From the NCBI RefSeq assembly GCF_026626335.1, contig NZ_JAPNTZ010000011.1:62001-126000 (forward strand): DNA of 64,000 bases, read 5' to 3'. The translations under genes and the position numbers were made by a program. The notes under the pieces are model-generated. The model saw nothing but the letters and a program-made list of their open reading frames with translations. It made no database searches and had not been told where the DNA came from. This stretch comes from Paractinoplanes pyxinae. GTDB taxonomy: Bacteria; Actinomycetota; Actinomycetes; Mycobacteriales; Micromonosporaceae. Each line of letters starts with the position of its first letter. Position 1 is the first letter of the stretch. This document shows, in pieces, positions 50,798-59,248 of the stretch.

Positions 50798-51964
50798 GTG
50801 CCCAGCACCGTGAAAGCCCTGCTCGCCGTGGTCGCGGCGACCGGGCTGGCAATCCTGCTGGTCTTTGTTCTGCACTGGGTGCTCAAGCGCCTCGGCCGCA
50901 AATCGCTTCTGGCCGCCGATCTGGCCCGCACCGCGCACAAGCCCTTCCTGGCGACCATGGTCCTGTTCGCGATCCAGCAGGTGCTGCGGGCCATGGCGGG
51001 CGAGTTCCCGGGCCGTGAGGGAGTGCTGCACGGCCTGGTCATCTGCTTCATAGCGGCGTTCGCCTGGCTGGTCGGGGCGTTCCTGCTCGTGCTGGAGGAC
51101 GCGGCGCTGGCGCACTGGCGCACCGACGTCCCGGACAACCTGAAGCGCCGCCGGCTCAAGACCCAGGTCGTGATGATCCGCCGGATCACGGTGGCCACGA
51201 TCGTGGTGCTCACCCTCGGCGTGGTGCTGATGACGTTCCCCGGCATCCGCGCGCTCGGCGCCAGCGTGCTGGCCTCGGCCGGCATCGTCAGCGTCATCGC
51301 GGCGCTGGCCGCCCAGAGCACCCTCGGCAACGTCTTCGCGGGCCTGCAGCTCGCGTTCAGCGACGCCGTCCGGGTCGACGACGTGGTGGTCGTCGAGGGG
51401 GAGTGGGGCCGCATCGAGGAGCTGACGCTCACCTACGTCGCCATCCAGATCTGGGACGACCGGCGGCTGCTGCTGCCCACCTCGTACTTCACCACCAAGC
51501 CGTTCCAGAACTGGACCCGTTCGTCCTCGGCGGTGCTGGGCACGGCCGAGGTGGACGTCGACTGGTCGACCGAGATCGAGCCGTTGCGGGCCGAGCTGCG
51601 CGCCACCTGCGAGGGCACCGAGCTCTGGGACGGCCGGGTCTGCGTGCTGCAGGTGACCCAGGCGACCGGCGGCATGGTGCGGTTGCGGGCCCTGGTCAGC
51701 GCGAACGACGCACCCTCGCTGTGGGACCTGCGCTGCCTGGTGCGCGAGCGGCTGGTGAGCTTCATCTGGGCCAACCAGCGCGACGCCCTGCCGCGCTACC
51801 GGGCCGACGTCGCGAGCAGCGGCCGGGCCAACTCGCGGACGCCCCGGCCGGTGTCACCCGCCGACCGCGAGGAGAGCCGGTTCTACACCGGCGAGGACGG
51901 CGACGAGCGCGCCGCCGCGTTCGCCGGACCGGATGAGAATGTGCCCGTTCCGGCCCACCACTGA
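50798..51964 (+). CDS. MscS-family mechanosensitive channel
   Basis: 388 residues from GTG 50798 (AAGGAGAG before it). Three or four N-terminal helices, then the pore helix ALGASVLASAGIVSVIAALAAQSTLGNVFAGLQLAF (Gly/Ala packing face) and the beta domain FSDAVRVDDVVVVEGEWGRIEELTLTYVAI. The C-terminal part has a charged tail. MscS channels open under membrane tension and release solutes on hypo-osmotic shock. It is followed by the holin/DUF3618/DUF4235 operon, suggesting an envelope-stress neighbourhood. Confidence 0.93.
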   Translation: MPSTVKALLAVVAATGLAILLVFVLHWVLKRLGRKSLLAADLARTAHKPFLATMVLFAIQQVLRAMAGEFPGREGVLHGLVICFIAAFAWLVGAFLLVLEDAALAHWRTDVPDNLKRRRLKTQVVMIRRITVATIVVLTLGVVLMTFPGIRALGASVLASAGIVSVIAALAAQSTLGNVFAGLQLAFSDAVRVDDVVVVEGEWGRIEELTLTYVAIQIWDDRRLLLPTSYFTTKPFQNWTRSSSAVLGTAEVDVDWSTEIEPLRAELRATCEGTELWDGRVCVLQVTQATGGMVRLRALVSANDAPSLWDLRCLVRERLVSFIWANQRDALPRYRADVASSGRANSRTPRPVSPADREESRFYTGEDGDERAAAFAGPDENVPVPAHH

Positions 51965-52045
51965 GCATGTTCTGGCGGGTTTCCCGCAGCAGGATTGACT
52001 CTCGGGTGATCAGGGCATACACCGGGTCATGGAAAGGAGGACACC

Positions 52046-52477
52046 ATGGCCGATGTTCTGAACGGCCGCCAGCCCAGCACAGGCGCCGATCAGTCCACAG
52101 CCGAGTTGGTGCAGCGCGCGAGTGAGCAGATCAGCCGTCTCGTCCGTGACGAGATCGCGCTGGCCAAGGCCGAGCTGGCCGAGAAGGGCAAGCATGCCGG
52201 CATCGGCATCGGCCTGTTCGGCGGCGGCGGCGTTCTCGCCATGTACGGCGTCGGTGCCCTCGTGGCGACCCTGATCATCGTCTTCGACCTGTTCCTGGAT
52301 CTCTGGCTGGCCGCCCTGATCGTCACCGTCGCCCTGTTCGCGCTGGCCGGGGTGCTCGCCCTGATCGGCAAGAAGCAGGTTTCGAAGGCCGTTCCCCCCG
52401 AGCCCTCGGCCGCCATTCAGAGCGTCAAGGCCGACGTCGACGAGGTCAAGCACGCGGTCGAGCGAGGTCGCGCATGA
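52046..52477 (+). CDS. Phage holin-superfamily (DUF1469-type) membrane protein
   Basis: 143 residues. N-terminal amphipathic helix SEQISRLVRDEIALAKAELAEKGKHAG followed by two hydrophobic helices (about 52-80 and 90-112) with Gly-rich first turn; this is the actinobacterial holin_3_6 or DUF1469 layout. Despite the family name no phage genes are present, and these proteins are normal chromosomal genes. GGAGG before the ATG. Starts a three-gene operon whose members overlap by four bases each. Confidence 0.9.
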   Translation: MADVLNGRQPSTGADQSTAELVQRASEQISRLVRDEIALAKAELAEKGKHAGIGIGLFGGGGVLAMYGVGALVATLIIVFDLFLDLWLAALIVTVALFALAGVLALIGKKQVSKAVPPEPSAAIQSVKADVDEVKHAVERGRA

Positions 52478-52890
52478 GCGAGAACAACGGGTCGGCCGAG
52501 CCGAAGCCGTCGATCGAGGAGCTCCGGGCCGAGATCAAGCAGACCCGGGCCGAACTCGGTGAGACGGTCCAGGCGCTGGCGGCCAAGGCCGACGTCAAGG
52601 CCCGGGCCAAGGAGCAGGTCGAGCAGACCAAGCAGAAGGTCAAGGCGCAGGCCGTCGAGGCCACCGAGCGCGTGCGGGGCGCGGCGGTCGCGGCCGCCGG
52701 CGCCGTCAGCGGCAAGGCGCAAGAGGTGGCCGACCGTACGTCGGAAAAGGCGCACGAGGTGGCTGTGCGGGCCGATGAGTCCGACGTCAGCCGGACGGTG
52801 CGCAACAGCCCGGTTCCGCTTCCCTTGGTGGTGGCCGGAGTGGCGGCGCTGGTCGGCATCATTCTGATCGTTCGAGGGAGGCGCCGGTGA
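52474..52890 (+). CDS. DUF3618 protein
   Basis: 138 residues. IEELRAEIKQTRAELGETVQALAAKADVKARAK is the DUF3618 signature. It is a long Ala/Lys/Glu coiled-coil with one C-terminal membrane helix (LPLVVAGVAALVGIILIV). It overlaps both neighbours by four bases. Known only as an actinobacterial envelope protein; the set holin-DUF3618-DUF4235 is a conserved trio. Confidence 0.92.
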   Translation: MSENNGSAEPKPSIEELRAEIKQTRAELGETVQALAAKADVKARAKEQVEQTKQKVKAQAVEATERVRGAAVAAAGAVSGKAQEVADRTSEKAHEVAVRADESDVSRTVRNSPVPLPLVVAGVAALVGIILIVRGRRR

Positions 52891-53159
52891 GCGGCAAGGT
52901 TTCGAAGCTGGCCTACAAGCCGGTCGGGTTGTTGCTCGGCATCGGCGCGGGCACGCTCGCGGGCTTCGTATTCAAGGAAGTCTGGAAGCTGGCCGGCCAC
53001 GACGACGACGCACCCAACGCGACCGACGAGGATCGGGGCTGGGGCGAGATTCTTGCGGCGGCCGCTCTGCAAGGCGCCATCTTCGCTCTCGTGAAGGCGG
53101 CCGTCGATCGCGGTGGTGCAGTTGGTGTACGGAAACTGACTGGTCAATGGCCTAACTGA
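52887..53159 (+). CDS. DUF4235 membrane protein
   Basis: 90 residues from GTG 52887, overlapping the DUF3618 stop. Two hydrophobic segments around KLAYKPVGLLLGIGAGTLAGFVFKEVWKL and ILAAAALQGAIFALVKAAVDRGG are the DUF4235 signature. Closes the operon and is followed by a strong terminator. Function unknown. Confidence 0.92.
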   Translation: MSGKVSKLAYKPVGLLLGIGAGTLAGFVFKEVWKLAGHDDDAPNATDEDRGWGEILAAAALQGAIFALVKAAVDRGGAVGVRKLTGQWPN

Positions 53160-53178
53160 AGTTAGGTTTACAGTCTCT

Positions 53179-53216
53179 GGTCTCCCACCTCGCGAGAGCG
53201 AAGTGGGGGACCTTTT
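53179..53216 (+). terminator. Terminator after the DUF4235 gene
   Basis: GGTCTCCCACCTCGC (53179-53193) pairs with GCGAAGTGGGGGACC (53198-53212) around GAGA with two mismatched pairs, then TTTT. Confidence 0.85.
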
Positions 53217-53468
53217 CCATATCTGCCGTGCTTTATTCGATTCTCCCTAGGGGCAGCTTTGCGACCGGTTTTTCAGGTACAGTGTGCCCAGTTTTTGCGT
53301 ACGTGGTTCGCTGCTTCCACCCGATCAAGGGAAACCGGCCTACCGGCGGGTCTCAGGCGATCAGGCGGATGGGACGTCCTCTGAAAGGCCGCCTCACGGC
53401 GCCGCTGCTCGAAAACGGTCATCGGCCCGGGGTAGCAGGGGTCGGCATTTTCAGAAGGAGAGTTCAGC
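53217..53468 (+). promoter_or_regulatory. Promoter and long 5' leader of the cold-shock gene
   Basis: There is no gene in 53160-53468. A weak -10-like TACAGT at about 53279 is the only promoter-like box; a matching -35 is not clear. If transcription starts there, the leader is nearly 190 nt and contains small GC-rich inverted repeats (for example near 53330-53345). The ribosome site AGAAGGAGAG is strong. Long structured leaders are common before cspA-type genes and can act as cold sensors, but no known riboswitch is recognised. Confidence 0.5.
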
Positions 53469-53672
53469 ATGGCGCAAGGAACCGTGAAGTGGTTCAACGC
53501 AGACAAGGGCTTCGGCTTCATCACCGTCGACGGCGGGGGTGCTGACGTGTTCGTCCACTTCTCGGCCATCCAGACGAGCGGTTACCGCACGCTGGAGGAG
53601 AATCAGCGGGTCGAGTTCGAGATCGCCCAGGGCCAGAAAGGCCCGCAGGCGGAGCAGGTTCGTCCGCTCTGA
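53469..53672 (+). CDS. Cold shock protein, CspA family
   Basis: 67 residues, full CSD. RNP1 KGFGFI (13-18) and RNP2 DVFVHFSAI (26-34) are intact, with MAQGTVKWFN at the start and EFEIAQGQKGPQAEQV at the end. Binds single-stranded RNA and DNA and prevents secondary structure in mRNA. Length and sequence match the constitutive and cold-inducible Csp set of actinobacteria. Confidence 0.96.
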   Translation: MAQGTVKWFNADKGFGFITVDGGGADVFVHFSAIQTSGYRTLEENQRVEFEIAQGQKGPQAEQVRPL

Positions 53673-53734
53673 GTGACCACGCCGGTCCTCCGGGCCGGCT
53701 GCCGATCGCCTGGCGGAGGTCGGCTATGACGCGA

Positions 53735-53768
53735 AAACCCCCGCATCCGATAAGGGTGCGGGGGTTTT
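53735..53768 (+). terminator. Terminator after the cold-shock gene
   Basis: AAAACCCCCGCA (53735-53746) pairs with TGCGGGGTTTT (53758-53768) with one C bulge, followed by T residues; it lies between convergent genes and is T-rich both ways. Confidence 0.85.
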
Positions 53769-53791
53769 GTCATTGTCGCGCAGGAATTGTC

Positions 53792-54079
53792 TTACCTTTT
53801 ATCGTCACTGCCCGGAAGTGGTGACTGGCGAATCAACGACAGCGCCTCGGCGCGTTTCGCACGGGCCCGAGTGCGCTCGCCGAGAATGATCAAAATCAGT
53901 CCCGCAACCGCGACCACCGGACCGATCACGGCCCAGATTCCGGCCCCGCTCATCCGGCTGTCGGTCAGCACGTCCAGACCCTGCAGTGTCCACAGAGCAC
54001 CGACGACCACGGCGAGCACCCCGAGGGCCATGGGGAGCCACCCGTGCAGCGTCCGGTGAGCCGCCGGCGGGGTCACCAT
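53792..54079 (-). CDS. Small two-helix membrane protein
   Basis: 95 residues from ATG 54079. Two hydrophobic segments (WLPMALGVLAVVVGALWTL and WAVIGPVVAVAGLILIILG) and a basic cytosolic tail (ERTRARAKRAEALSLI). Its start overlaps the stop of the aldo/keto reductase gene by seven bases, so it is translated with it. No family is recognised. Confidence 0.7.
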   Translation of the reverse strand: MVTPPAAHRTLHGWLPMALGVLAVVVGALWTLQGLDVLTDSRMSGAGIWAVIGPVVAVAGLILIILGERTRARAKRAEALSLIRQSPLPGSDDKR

Positions 54080-55050
54080 TTGCCGTGCACCTGCGGGCGG
54101 ATCAGCTCGTCGTAGACCGCGCGGACGCCGGCCTGCGCCTCGTCGCTCAGCGGCGGCAGCCCGGCCACGGCGGCGTTGCCCTTGGCCTGCTCGGGATTGC
54201 GGGCGCCGGGGATGACGACGGTGACGCCGGCCTGGTCGAGCACCCAGCGCAGCGCGAACTGGGCCATGGTGAAGCCCTCGGGCGCCAGCGGGCGCAGCCG
54301 CTTGACCGCCTCCAGCCCGGTGGCGAAGTCGACGCCCGAGAACGTCTCGCCGACGTCGAACGCCTCGCCGTGCCGGTTGAAGTTGCGGTGGTCGTCGTCG
54401 GCGAACGTCGTGTGCTCGTCGTAGCGGCCGGACAGCAGCCCGCTGGCCAGCGGCACCCGCGCGATGATGCCGACCCCGGCCTCGGCGGCGGCCGGCAGCA
54501 CCTGCTCGAGCGGCTTGAGCCGGAACGCGTTGAGGATGATCTGGACGCTGGCCGTGCCCGGGCGGGCGATCGCGGCCAGGGCCTCGTCGACCTTCTCGAC
54601 GCTTACGCCGTACGCCTTGATGCGCTTCTCTTCGACCAGGGTGTCGAGGGCGTCGTAGACCGCGTCGGACGAGAAGACGGCCGTCGGCGGGCAGTGCAGC
54701 TGCACGAGGTCGAGCGTGTCGACGCCCAGGTTGGCCCGCGAGCGGTCGTTCCACGCGCGGAAATTGTCGAGGTTGTAGTTCGCGAACTCCTGGGCCACCC
54801 GGCGCCCCATCTTGGTGGCCACGGTGAGCTGCGGCTTGTCCTTGATGAAGGAGCCGATGATCTGCTCGCTGCGGCCGTCGCCGTAGACGTCGGCCGTGTC
54901 GATGAACGTGACGCCCGCGTCGACCGCGGCCTGCAGCGTCTGGTGCGCGTCGGCCTCGCTCACGTCGCCCCAGTCGGCGCCGAGCTGCCACGCACCCAGG
55001 CCGACCACGCCGACCTGCCGGTTCATCCTGCCAAAACTGCGTTTCTCCAC
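54073..55050 (-). CDS. Aldo/keto reductase
   Basis: 325 residues from GTG 55050 (EKRSFGRMNRQVGVVGLGAWQLG). Barrel with catalytic Asp and Tyr in GVTFIDTADVYGDGRSEQIIG, Lys in TVATKMGRR and His in DLVQLHCPP; NADP-binding end IPGARNPEQAKGNAAV. Belongs to the YdjG/tas-like branch with broad aldehyde substrates. The overlapping small membrane gene suggests a local role, not evident from sequence. Confidence 0.9.
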   Translation of the reverse strand: MEKRSFGRMNRQVGVVGLGAWQLGADWGDVSEADAHQTLQAAVDAGVTFIDTADVYGDGRSEQIIGSFIKDKPQLTVATKMGRRVAQEFANYNLDNFRAWNDRSRANLGVDTLDLVQLHCPPTAVFSSDAVYDALDTLVEEKRIKAYGVSVEKVDEALAAIARPGTASVQIILNAFRLKPLEQVLPAAAEAGVGIIARVPLASGLLSGRYDEHTTFADDDHRNFNRHGEAFDVGETFSGVDFATGLEAVKRLRPLAPEGFTMAQFALRWVLDQAGVTVVIPGARNPEQAKGNAAVAGLPPLSDEAQAGVRAVYDELIRPQVHGKW

Positions 55051-55118
55051 GGCTAGTGACCCTACTCGCTGCCGGTTATCCTGCCTGCAAGACGTACGTA
55101 CGGTTTGGGAGGTTGACC

Positions 55119-55892
55119 ATGTGGGATCCGGCCGTCTATCGGCGCTTCGGGGCCGAGCGCTCGCGCCCGTTCTTCGACCTGGTCGCCCGCGTCGGCGCCG
55201 AGAAGCCACGCGCGGTGGCCGACCTCGGCTGCGGGCCGGGCGAACTGACGCTGACGCTGGCCGAACGCTGGCCCGGGGCGCGGCTGAGCGGCGTGGACTC
55301 CTCGCCCGAGATGATCGCCAAAGCGTCGGCCCACGGCGGCCCGGCTTCCTTCCGTACGGGCGACGTCCGCGACTGGCGGCCCGAGCCCGACACCGACGTG
55401 CTCGTCACGAACGCGACCCTGCAGTGGGTGCCCGAGCACCGCGACCTGCTGGCCCGCTGGGCCCGCGAGCTGCCGCCCGGCGCCTGGCTCGCCATGCAGG
55501 TGCCCGGCAACTTCGGCGCGCCCTCGCACGTGCTGCTGCGCGAGGTCGGGAAGCGGTACGGCGTCAGCCATGTGCTGCGGGAGGCGCCGGTGGGCGATCC
55601 GGCCGACTACGCGGCGCTGCTGGACGACGCCGAGGTCGACGCCTGGGAGACCACGTATCTGCATCTGCTGCCGGCCGGGGGCGACGAGCATCCGGTGCTG
55701 CGCTGGATGGAAGGGACGGCGTTGCGTCCCGTCAAGGCCGCGCTGGACGACAATGCTTGGCAGTCGTTCCGCGCCGACCTCGCGCGGGAGCTGGCCGGCG
55801 CCTACCCGGCGGCCGGCCGCTACGTCGCGTTCCCGTTCCGCCGCGTCTTCGTGGTGGCCCGGACCGCCCCAGAAGGAGGTACGCACCGGTGA
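55119..55892 (+). CDS. Trans-aconitate 2-methyltransferase-like SAM methyltransferase
   Basis: 257 residues from ATG 55119 (GGGAGG upstream). SAM motif VADLGCGPGELTLTLAERWPGARLSGVDSS, then VTNATLQWVPEH, the Tam-specific strand with the NAxLQWV signature. Tam methylates trans-aconitate, removing this aconitase inhibitor. It overlaps the adenosine-deaminase gene by GTGA, so the two are co-translated though not in one pathway. Confidence 0.9.
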   Translation: MWDPAVYRRFGAERSRPFFDLVARVGAEKPRAVADLGCGPGELTLTLAERWPGARLSGVDSSPEMIAKASAHGGPASFRTGDVRDWRPEPDTDVLVTNATLQWVPEHRDLLARWARELPPGAWLAMQVPGNFGAPSHVLLREVGKRYGVSHVLREAPVGDPADYAALLDDAEVDAWETTYLHLLPAGGDEHPVLRWMEGTALRPVKAALDDNAWQSFRADLARELAGAYPAAGRYVAFPFRRVFVVARTAPEGGTHR

Positions 55893-56902
55893 CTTCGTTC
55901 ATCGCCGGCCTGCCCAAGGCCGAGCTGCACGTGCACCACGTCGGCTCGGCCTCACCGCGGATCGTGGCCGAGCTGGCCGCCCGGCACGAGGGCGCCTCGC
56001 CGGTGCCGGCCGATCCCGAGGCGCTGGCCGACTACTTCGCGTTCCGCGACTTCGCGCACTTCATCGACGTCTACCTCACCGTGGTCGACCTGATCCGCGA
56101 CGACGAGGACGTGCGGATGCTGACGTTCGAGATCGCCCGCGAGCTGGCCCGCCAGCAGGTCCGGTACGCCGAGCTGACCATCACGCCGTTCTCCAGCGTC
56201 AAGCGCGGCATCCCGGCCAAGGCGTTCTGCGAGGCCATCGAGGACGCCCGCCGCGGCGCCGCCACCGAGTTCGGCATCGACCTGCGCTGGTGCTTCGACA
56301 TCCCGGGCGAGGCCGGGCTCGAGGCGGCCGAGCAGACGCTGGCCGTCGCGCTCGGCGAGCGGCCCGACGGGCTGATCAGTTTCGGGCTCGGCGGGCCCGA
56401 GGTGGGGGTGCCGCGGCCGCAGTTCAAGCCGTACTTCGACCAGGCCCGCGCGGCCGGGCTGCACAGCGTGCCGCACGCCGGCGAGACGACCGGCCCCGAG
56501 ACCGTGTGGGACGCCATCCGCGAGCTGGGCGCCGAGCGCATCGGGCACGGCATCTCGGCCGCGCAGGACCCGGAACTGGTGGCCTATCTGGCCGAGCACC
56601 GCATCCCGCTCGAGATCAGCCCCACCTCGAACCTGCGCACCCGGGCCGTGCCCTCGCTCGACGAGCACCCGCTGGCCCGGCTGGTCGCGGCGGGCGTGCC
56701 GGTCAGCATCAACTCGGACGACCCGCCGATGTTCGGCACGACCCTCGAGCAGGAGTACGCCGTGGCCCAGCGGTTGCTCGGCCTGGACGACGCGGGCGTG
56801 GCCGACCTGGCCCGCGCCGCCGTGTCGCAGAGCTTCCTCGACTCGTCGGGCAAGGCCCGGCTGCTGGCCGAAATTGACGCCTACACGGTGCGGAGCGCGT
56901 AG
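55889..56902 (+). CDS. Adenosine deaminase-family protein
   Basis: 337 residues from GTG 55889 (AGAAGGAGGT upstream). Metal site HVHH (about 14-17), later His in PHAGETTGPETVWDAI with catalytic Glu, RIGHGIS and the Asp pair in SINSDDPPMFG, all present. ADA-type enzymes deaminate adenosine, deoxyadenosine or, in some actinobacteria, aminodeoxyfutalosine of the futalosine menaquinone route; the substrate is not decided by these motifs. The first histidine motif reads HVHHVGS instead of the canonical HVHLxGS. Confidence 0.9.
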   Translation: MTSFIAGLPKAELHVHHVGSASPRIVAELAARHEGASPVPADPEALADYFAFRDFAHFIDVYLTVVDLIRDDEDVRMLTFEIARELARQQVRYAELTITPFSSVKRGIPAKAFCEAIEDARRGAATEFGIDLRWCFDIPGEAGLEAAEQTLAVALGERPDGLISFGLGGPEVGVPRPQFKPYFDQARAAGLHSVPHAGETTGPETVWDAIRELGAERIGHGISAAQDPELVAYLAEHRIPLEISPTSNLRTRAVPSLDEHPLARLVAAGVPVSINSDDPPMFGTTLEQEYAVAQRLLGLDDAGVADLARAAVSQSFLDSSGKARLLAEIDAYTVRSA

Positions 56903-57039
56903 AGCGGCTCCTGCCAGATCGCCAGCACCACCACGATGCCGATGGTGAGCACGGCGATCCAGCGCACCAGCCGCCGCTTGTTGAACCTGGCCGGGCCCTC
57001 CGCGGGTTCGGTCAGGGGCCGATCGAGAGTGTCGCGCAC
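56881..57039 (-). CDS. 52-residue membrane protein
   Basis: From GTG 57039, with GAGGAAAGG just upstream. Basic and Pro/Glu-rich cytosolic part, then one helix (LVRWIAVLTIGIVVVLAIW) and a short tail. It begins 15 bases after the stop of the secreted lectin gene, on the same strand, so it is probably its operon partner. The 3' end overlaps the adenosine deaminase gene by 22 bases in convergent orientation. Confidence 0.6.
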   Translation of the reverse strand: MRDTLDRPLTEPAEGPARFNKRRLVRWIAVLTIGIVVVLAIWQEPLYALRTV

Positions 57040-57054
57040 AGCCTTTCCTCTCGC

Positions 57055-59226
57055 CTAGTCGGGAACCGCTGTCCAACTCTGGTAGCGCTGACCGTTGCCC
57101 GTCTGCAGGACGAGCACCCGGTGCGCGCCGAAGCGCTGGTCGCCCACGCCGGCCACCAGGTCGCCCTCGGTGGTGCGCAGGGTGAAGCCGTACGCCGAAG
57201 CTTGCAGCACCCACCGCGCGGCCGAGCTGTCGCAGGCCGACTGCACCAGCGGGACGCCCGCGGCGGCGTTGCCACCGAGCGGGCCCACGCACTTGCCGGT
57301 GGCCCGCGAGACCATTGTGTAGCTCTTCTTGCCGGCCGGCACCAGCTTCCACTGCTGCTGTGCGTCGGCCTCGTTGCCGCTCAGGGTGAGCGGAGTGCTC
57401 AGCGCCGTGCGGGCCGCGTAGAGGTCGGCCGCCCCGCCGGTGAGCGCGTTGGTCAGCGTGAACCACGAGTTCTGGGCCGGGCGGGCGGCGGGCGCCGTCT
57501 CGGCCGTGGCCCGCGCCGTGTAGCGGGGGCCGGACTTGATGGTCACCTGGTACTTCGCGTCGGGCTTGAGGCCGATGAGCCGGGCCCGGGTGGCGTTCGT
57601 GGTAGCCACCGGCTGGCCGTCCACCGACACCTGGTACTTCGCCTTGGCCGAGGCCGCGCTCCAGGTGAGCCGGACCGAGCTGCTGCTGGCCTCGCGCACC
57701 TCGAGCACCGCCTGCACGGGTTCGGCGGCCGGCTCGGTCGGGGGAGTCGTGGTCGCCGCCACCGGCACCTCAGGAACCTCGGCGCTCGGCGTCTCGATCG
57801 GCTCGTCGGCCGGCGTCGTCTCGCTCGGCGTGACCTCGGGCGAGGGCGACAGGTCGCCGGCTTCAGGCTCGGTCAGGGTCGGCGTGGGATCGGCCTCGGG
57901 GCTCGCGCTGATGCTCGGGGCCGGCGCGGCCGGGGCGGAAGTGGGCGCTGTCGTCGCGGCCGCCGGGGGCGGGGCGCCCTCGGCGTCGGGGATGTCGTCG
58001 CCGCCGTCGCTGCGCAGCAGGAACTCGCTGCGCGCGACGTTCCAGTTCTTCTCGAGGTAGCTGCCTTGCTTCGGGTTGGTGTTGAAGTAGTCGTCGTTGC
58101 CGCAGTCGAGCCGCATCTCGTTCTTCTTCGGACAGACCGTACGCACCTTCCTGCCCGACCTGTCCGGGCCGCAGAGAAGGTCGTACTCGTCCAGGCAGCC
58201 GCCCGCCCCGCTCGAGTTGGGCGAGCCGATCAGGGTCGCGCCCAGCGTGTACGTGAGTTCGCGGGCCGCCATGGCCGCGCTCCAGCAGCCGGCGTCGACC
58301 CGGCCGTACGACGGGCCGCCGTTGTTGCGGTTGCCCAGCCCGGCCCGGCGGTCGGCGATGAAGGTGGCGATGCCGCAGTAGACGTTGGCGTCGGCGAAGA
58401 GAAGGTATTTGCGGTCGGTGCGGTTGTAGCCGAGCTTGCGCAGCTCGTCGATGTTGCGGGTGAACGAGGTCAGCCCGCCCGCCGGCAGCTCGACCTCGGA
58501 GACGTCGACCCGGCACTGCGGGGTGGTCACGAAGCGCACGTGCCGCGAGCCGCCGGTCTCGGCCGCGCTGGCGTCGAAGATCTGGTCGACGCCGGCCGAC
58601 CAGGTGCGCATCGAGCCCAGGAAGTCGCCGTAGCGGCTGGGGGTGCCGAACTCGTGCAGGTAGAGCACCTGGACCCGCTTGCCGCCGCGCCCGTCGCCGT
58701 CGCAGGCCACGTCGTGCGCGCCCATGATGAAGTCGGCGTCGCCCGGGGCGGCGTCGGGGATCAGGGCCGGGGCGTCGGCGGTGAGCGCGCTGCCGCCCTC
58801 GTCGCGGGCGATCTCGGCGTCGGACGGGGTGACGGCGGCGGCCTCACGGGCCGGCTGCTTGGGCTCGGGCGCCTTGGCGGTCACCGGGGCGACGTCGCGG
58901 CGCACCTCGAGCCCGGCCGGCGGCTGGGCCGGACCGTGCGTACAGGTCTCGCGGTCGAGCTCGTACGAGCCGGCGCACAGCGTGCCCGCCTTGGCCGGCT
59001 TGAGCCCGTCGTAGACCAGGCCCTGAGCGGGTTGGTCGGCCGGCAGCGAGGTCAGCGAGAGGTTGCGCGAGCCGGAGCCGTCGGTGACCGTCTCGACCAC
59101 GCTCGGGCCCACCACGCCGCCCACGCCCAGCAGGGCCAGGCCCAGGGCGACCGGCAGCAACCGGTGGGGCTGCCGCGGGACGGCCCGGCGGTGACCACGC
59201 GGGAGCAGCCGGCGGTGCGCGGACAC
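57055..59226 (-). CDS. Secreted protein: degenerate protease-like domain, Fn3, ricin-type lectin
   Basis: 723 residues from GTG 59226 (AGGAGAGG upstream). A membrane segment near residue 25-45 is a signal or anchor. Residues about 60-350 resemble actinobacterial secreted metalloprotease-like domains: the place of the helix HExxH reads RELTY (322-326) and the following loop GGCLDEYDLLC replaces the usual HCTDExDxMC; none of the three expected zinc ligands remains. A Pro/Thr/Glu linker with many SP/TP pairs (about 405-500) joins a fibronectin-III-like domain (about 505-585) and a ricin B lectin (about 590-723, QQQWKLVPA and the later QxW-like repeats). It is likely a surface glycan-binding scaffold. 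Confidence 0.8.
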   Translation of the reverse strand: MSAHRRLLPRGHRRAVPRQPHRLLPVALGLALLGVGGVVGPSVVETVTDGSGSRNLSLTSLPADQPAQGLVYDGLKPAKAGTLCAGSYELDRETCTHGPAQPPAGLEVRRDVAPVTAKAPEPKQPAREAAAVTPSDAEIARDEGGSALTADAPALIPDAAPGDADFIMGAHDVACDGDGRGGKRVQVLYLHEFGTPSRYGDFLGSMRTWSAGVDQIFDASAAETGGSRHVRFVTTPQCRVDVSEVELPAGGLTSFTRNIDELRKLGYNRTDRKYLLFADANVYCGIATFIADRRAGLGNRNNGGPSYGRVDAGCWSAAMAARELTYTLGATLIGSPNSSGAGGCLDEYDLLCGPDRSGRKVRTVCPKKNEMRLDCGNDDYFNTNPKQGSYLEKNWNVARSEFLLRSDGGDDIPDAEGAPPPAAATTAPTSAPAAPAPSISASPEADPTPTLTEPEAGDLSPSPEVTPSETTPADEPIETPSAEVPEVPVAATTTPPTEPAAEPVQAVLEVREASSSSVRLTWSAASAKAKYQVSVDGQPVATTNATRARLIGLKPDAKYQVTIKSGPRYTARATAETAPAARPAQNSWFTLTNALTGGAADLYAARTALSTPLTLSGNEADAQQQWKLVPAGKKSYTMVSRATGKCVGPLGGNAAAGVPLVQSACDSSAARWVLQASAYGFTLRTTEGDLVAGVGDQRFGAHRVLVLQTGNGQRYQSWTAVPD

Positions 59227-59248
59227 GACCTCTCCTTGCCTGGCGGGG

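Noticed and set aside
52046..52477. Prophage remnant suggested by the holin-family protein
   Set aside because: No other phage genes are nearby and this family is a normal chromosomal one in actinobacteria.
53217..53468. Known riboswitch before the cold-shock gene
   Set aside because: No conserved core of a c-di-AMP, cobalamin or SAM riboswitch could be recognised.
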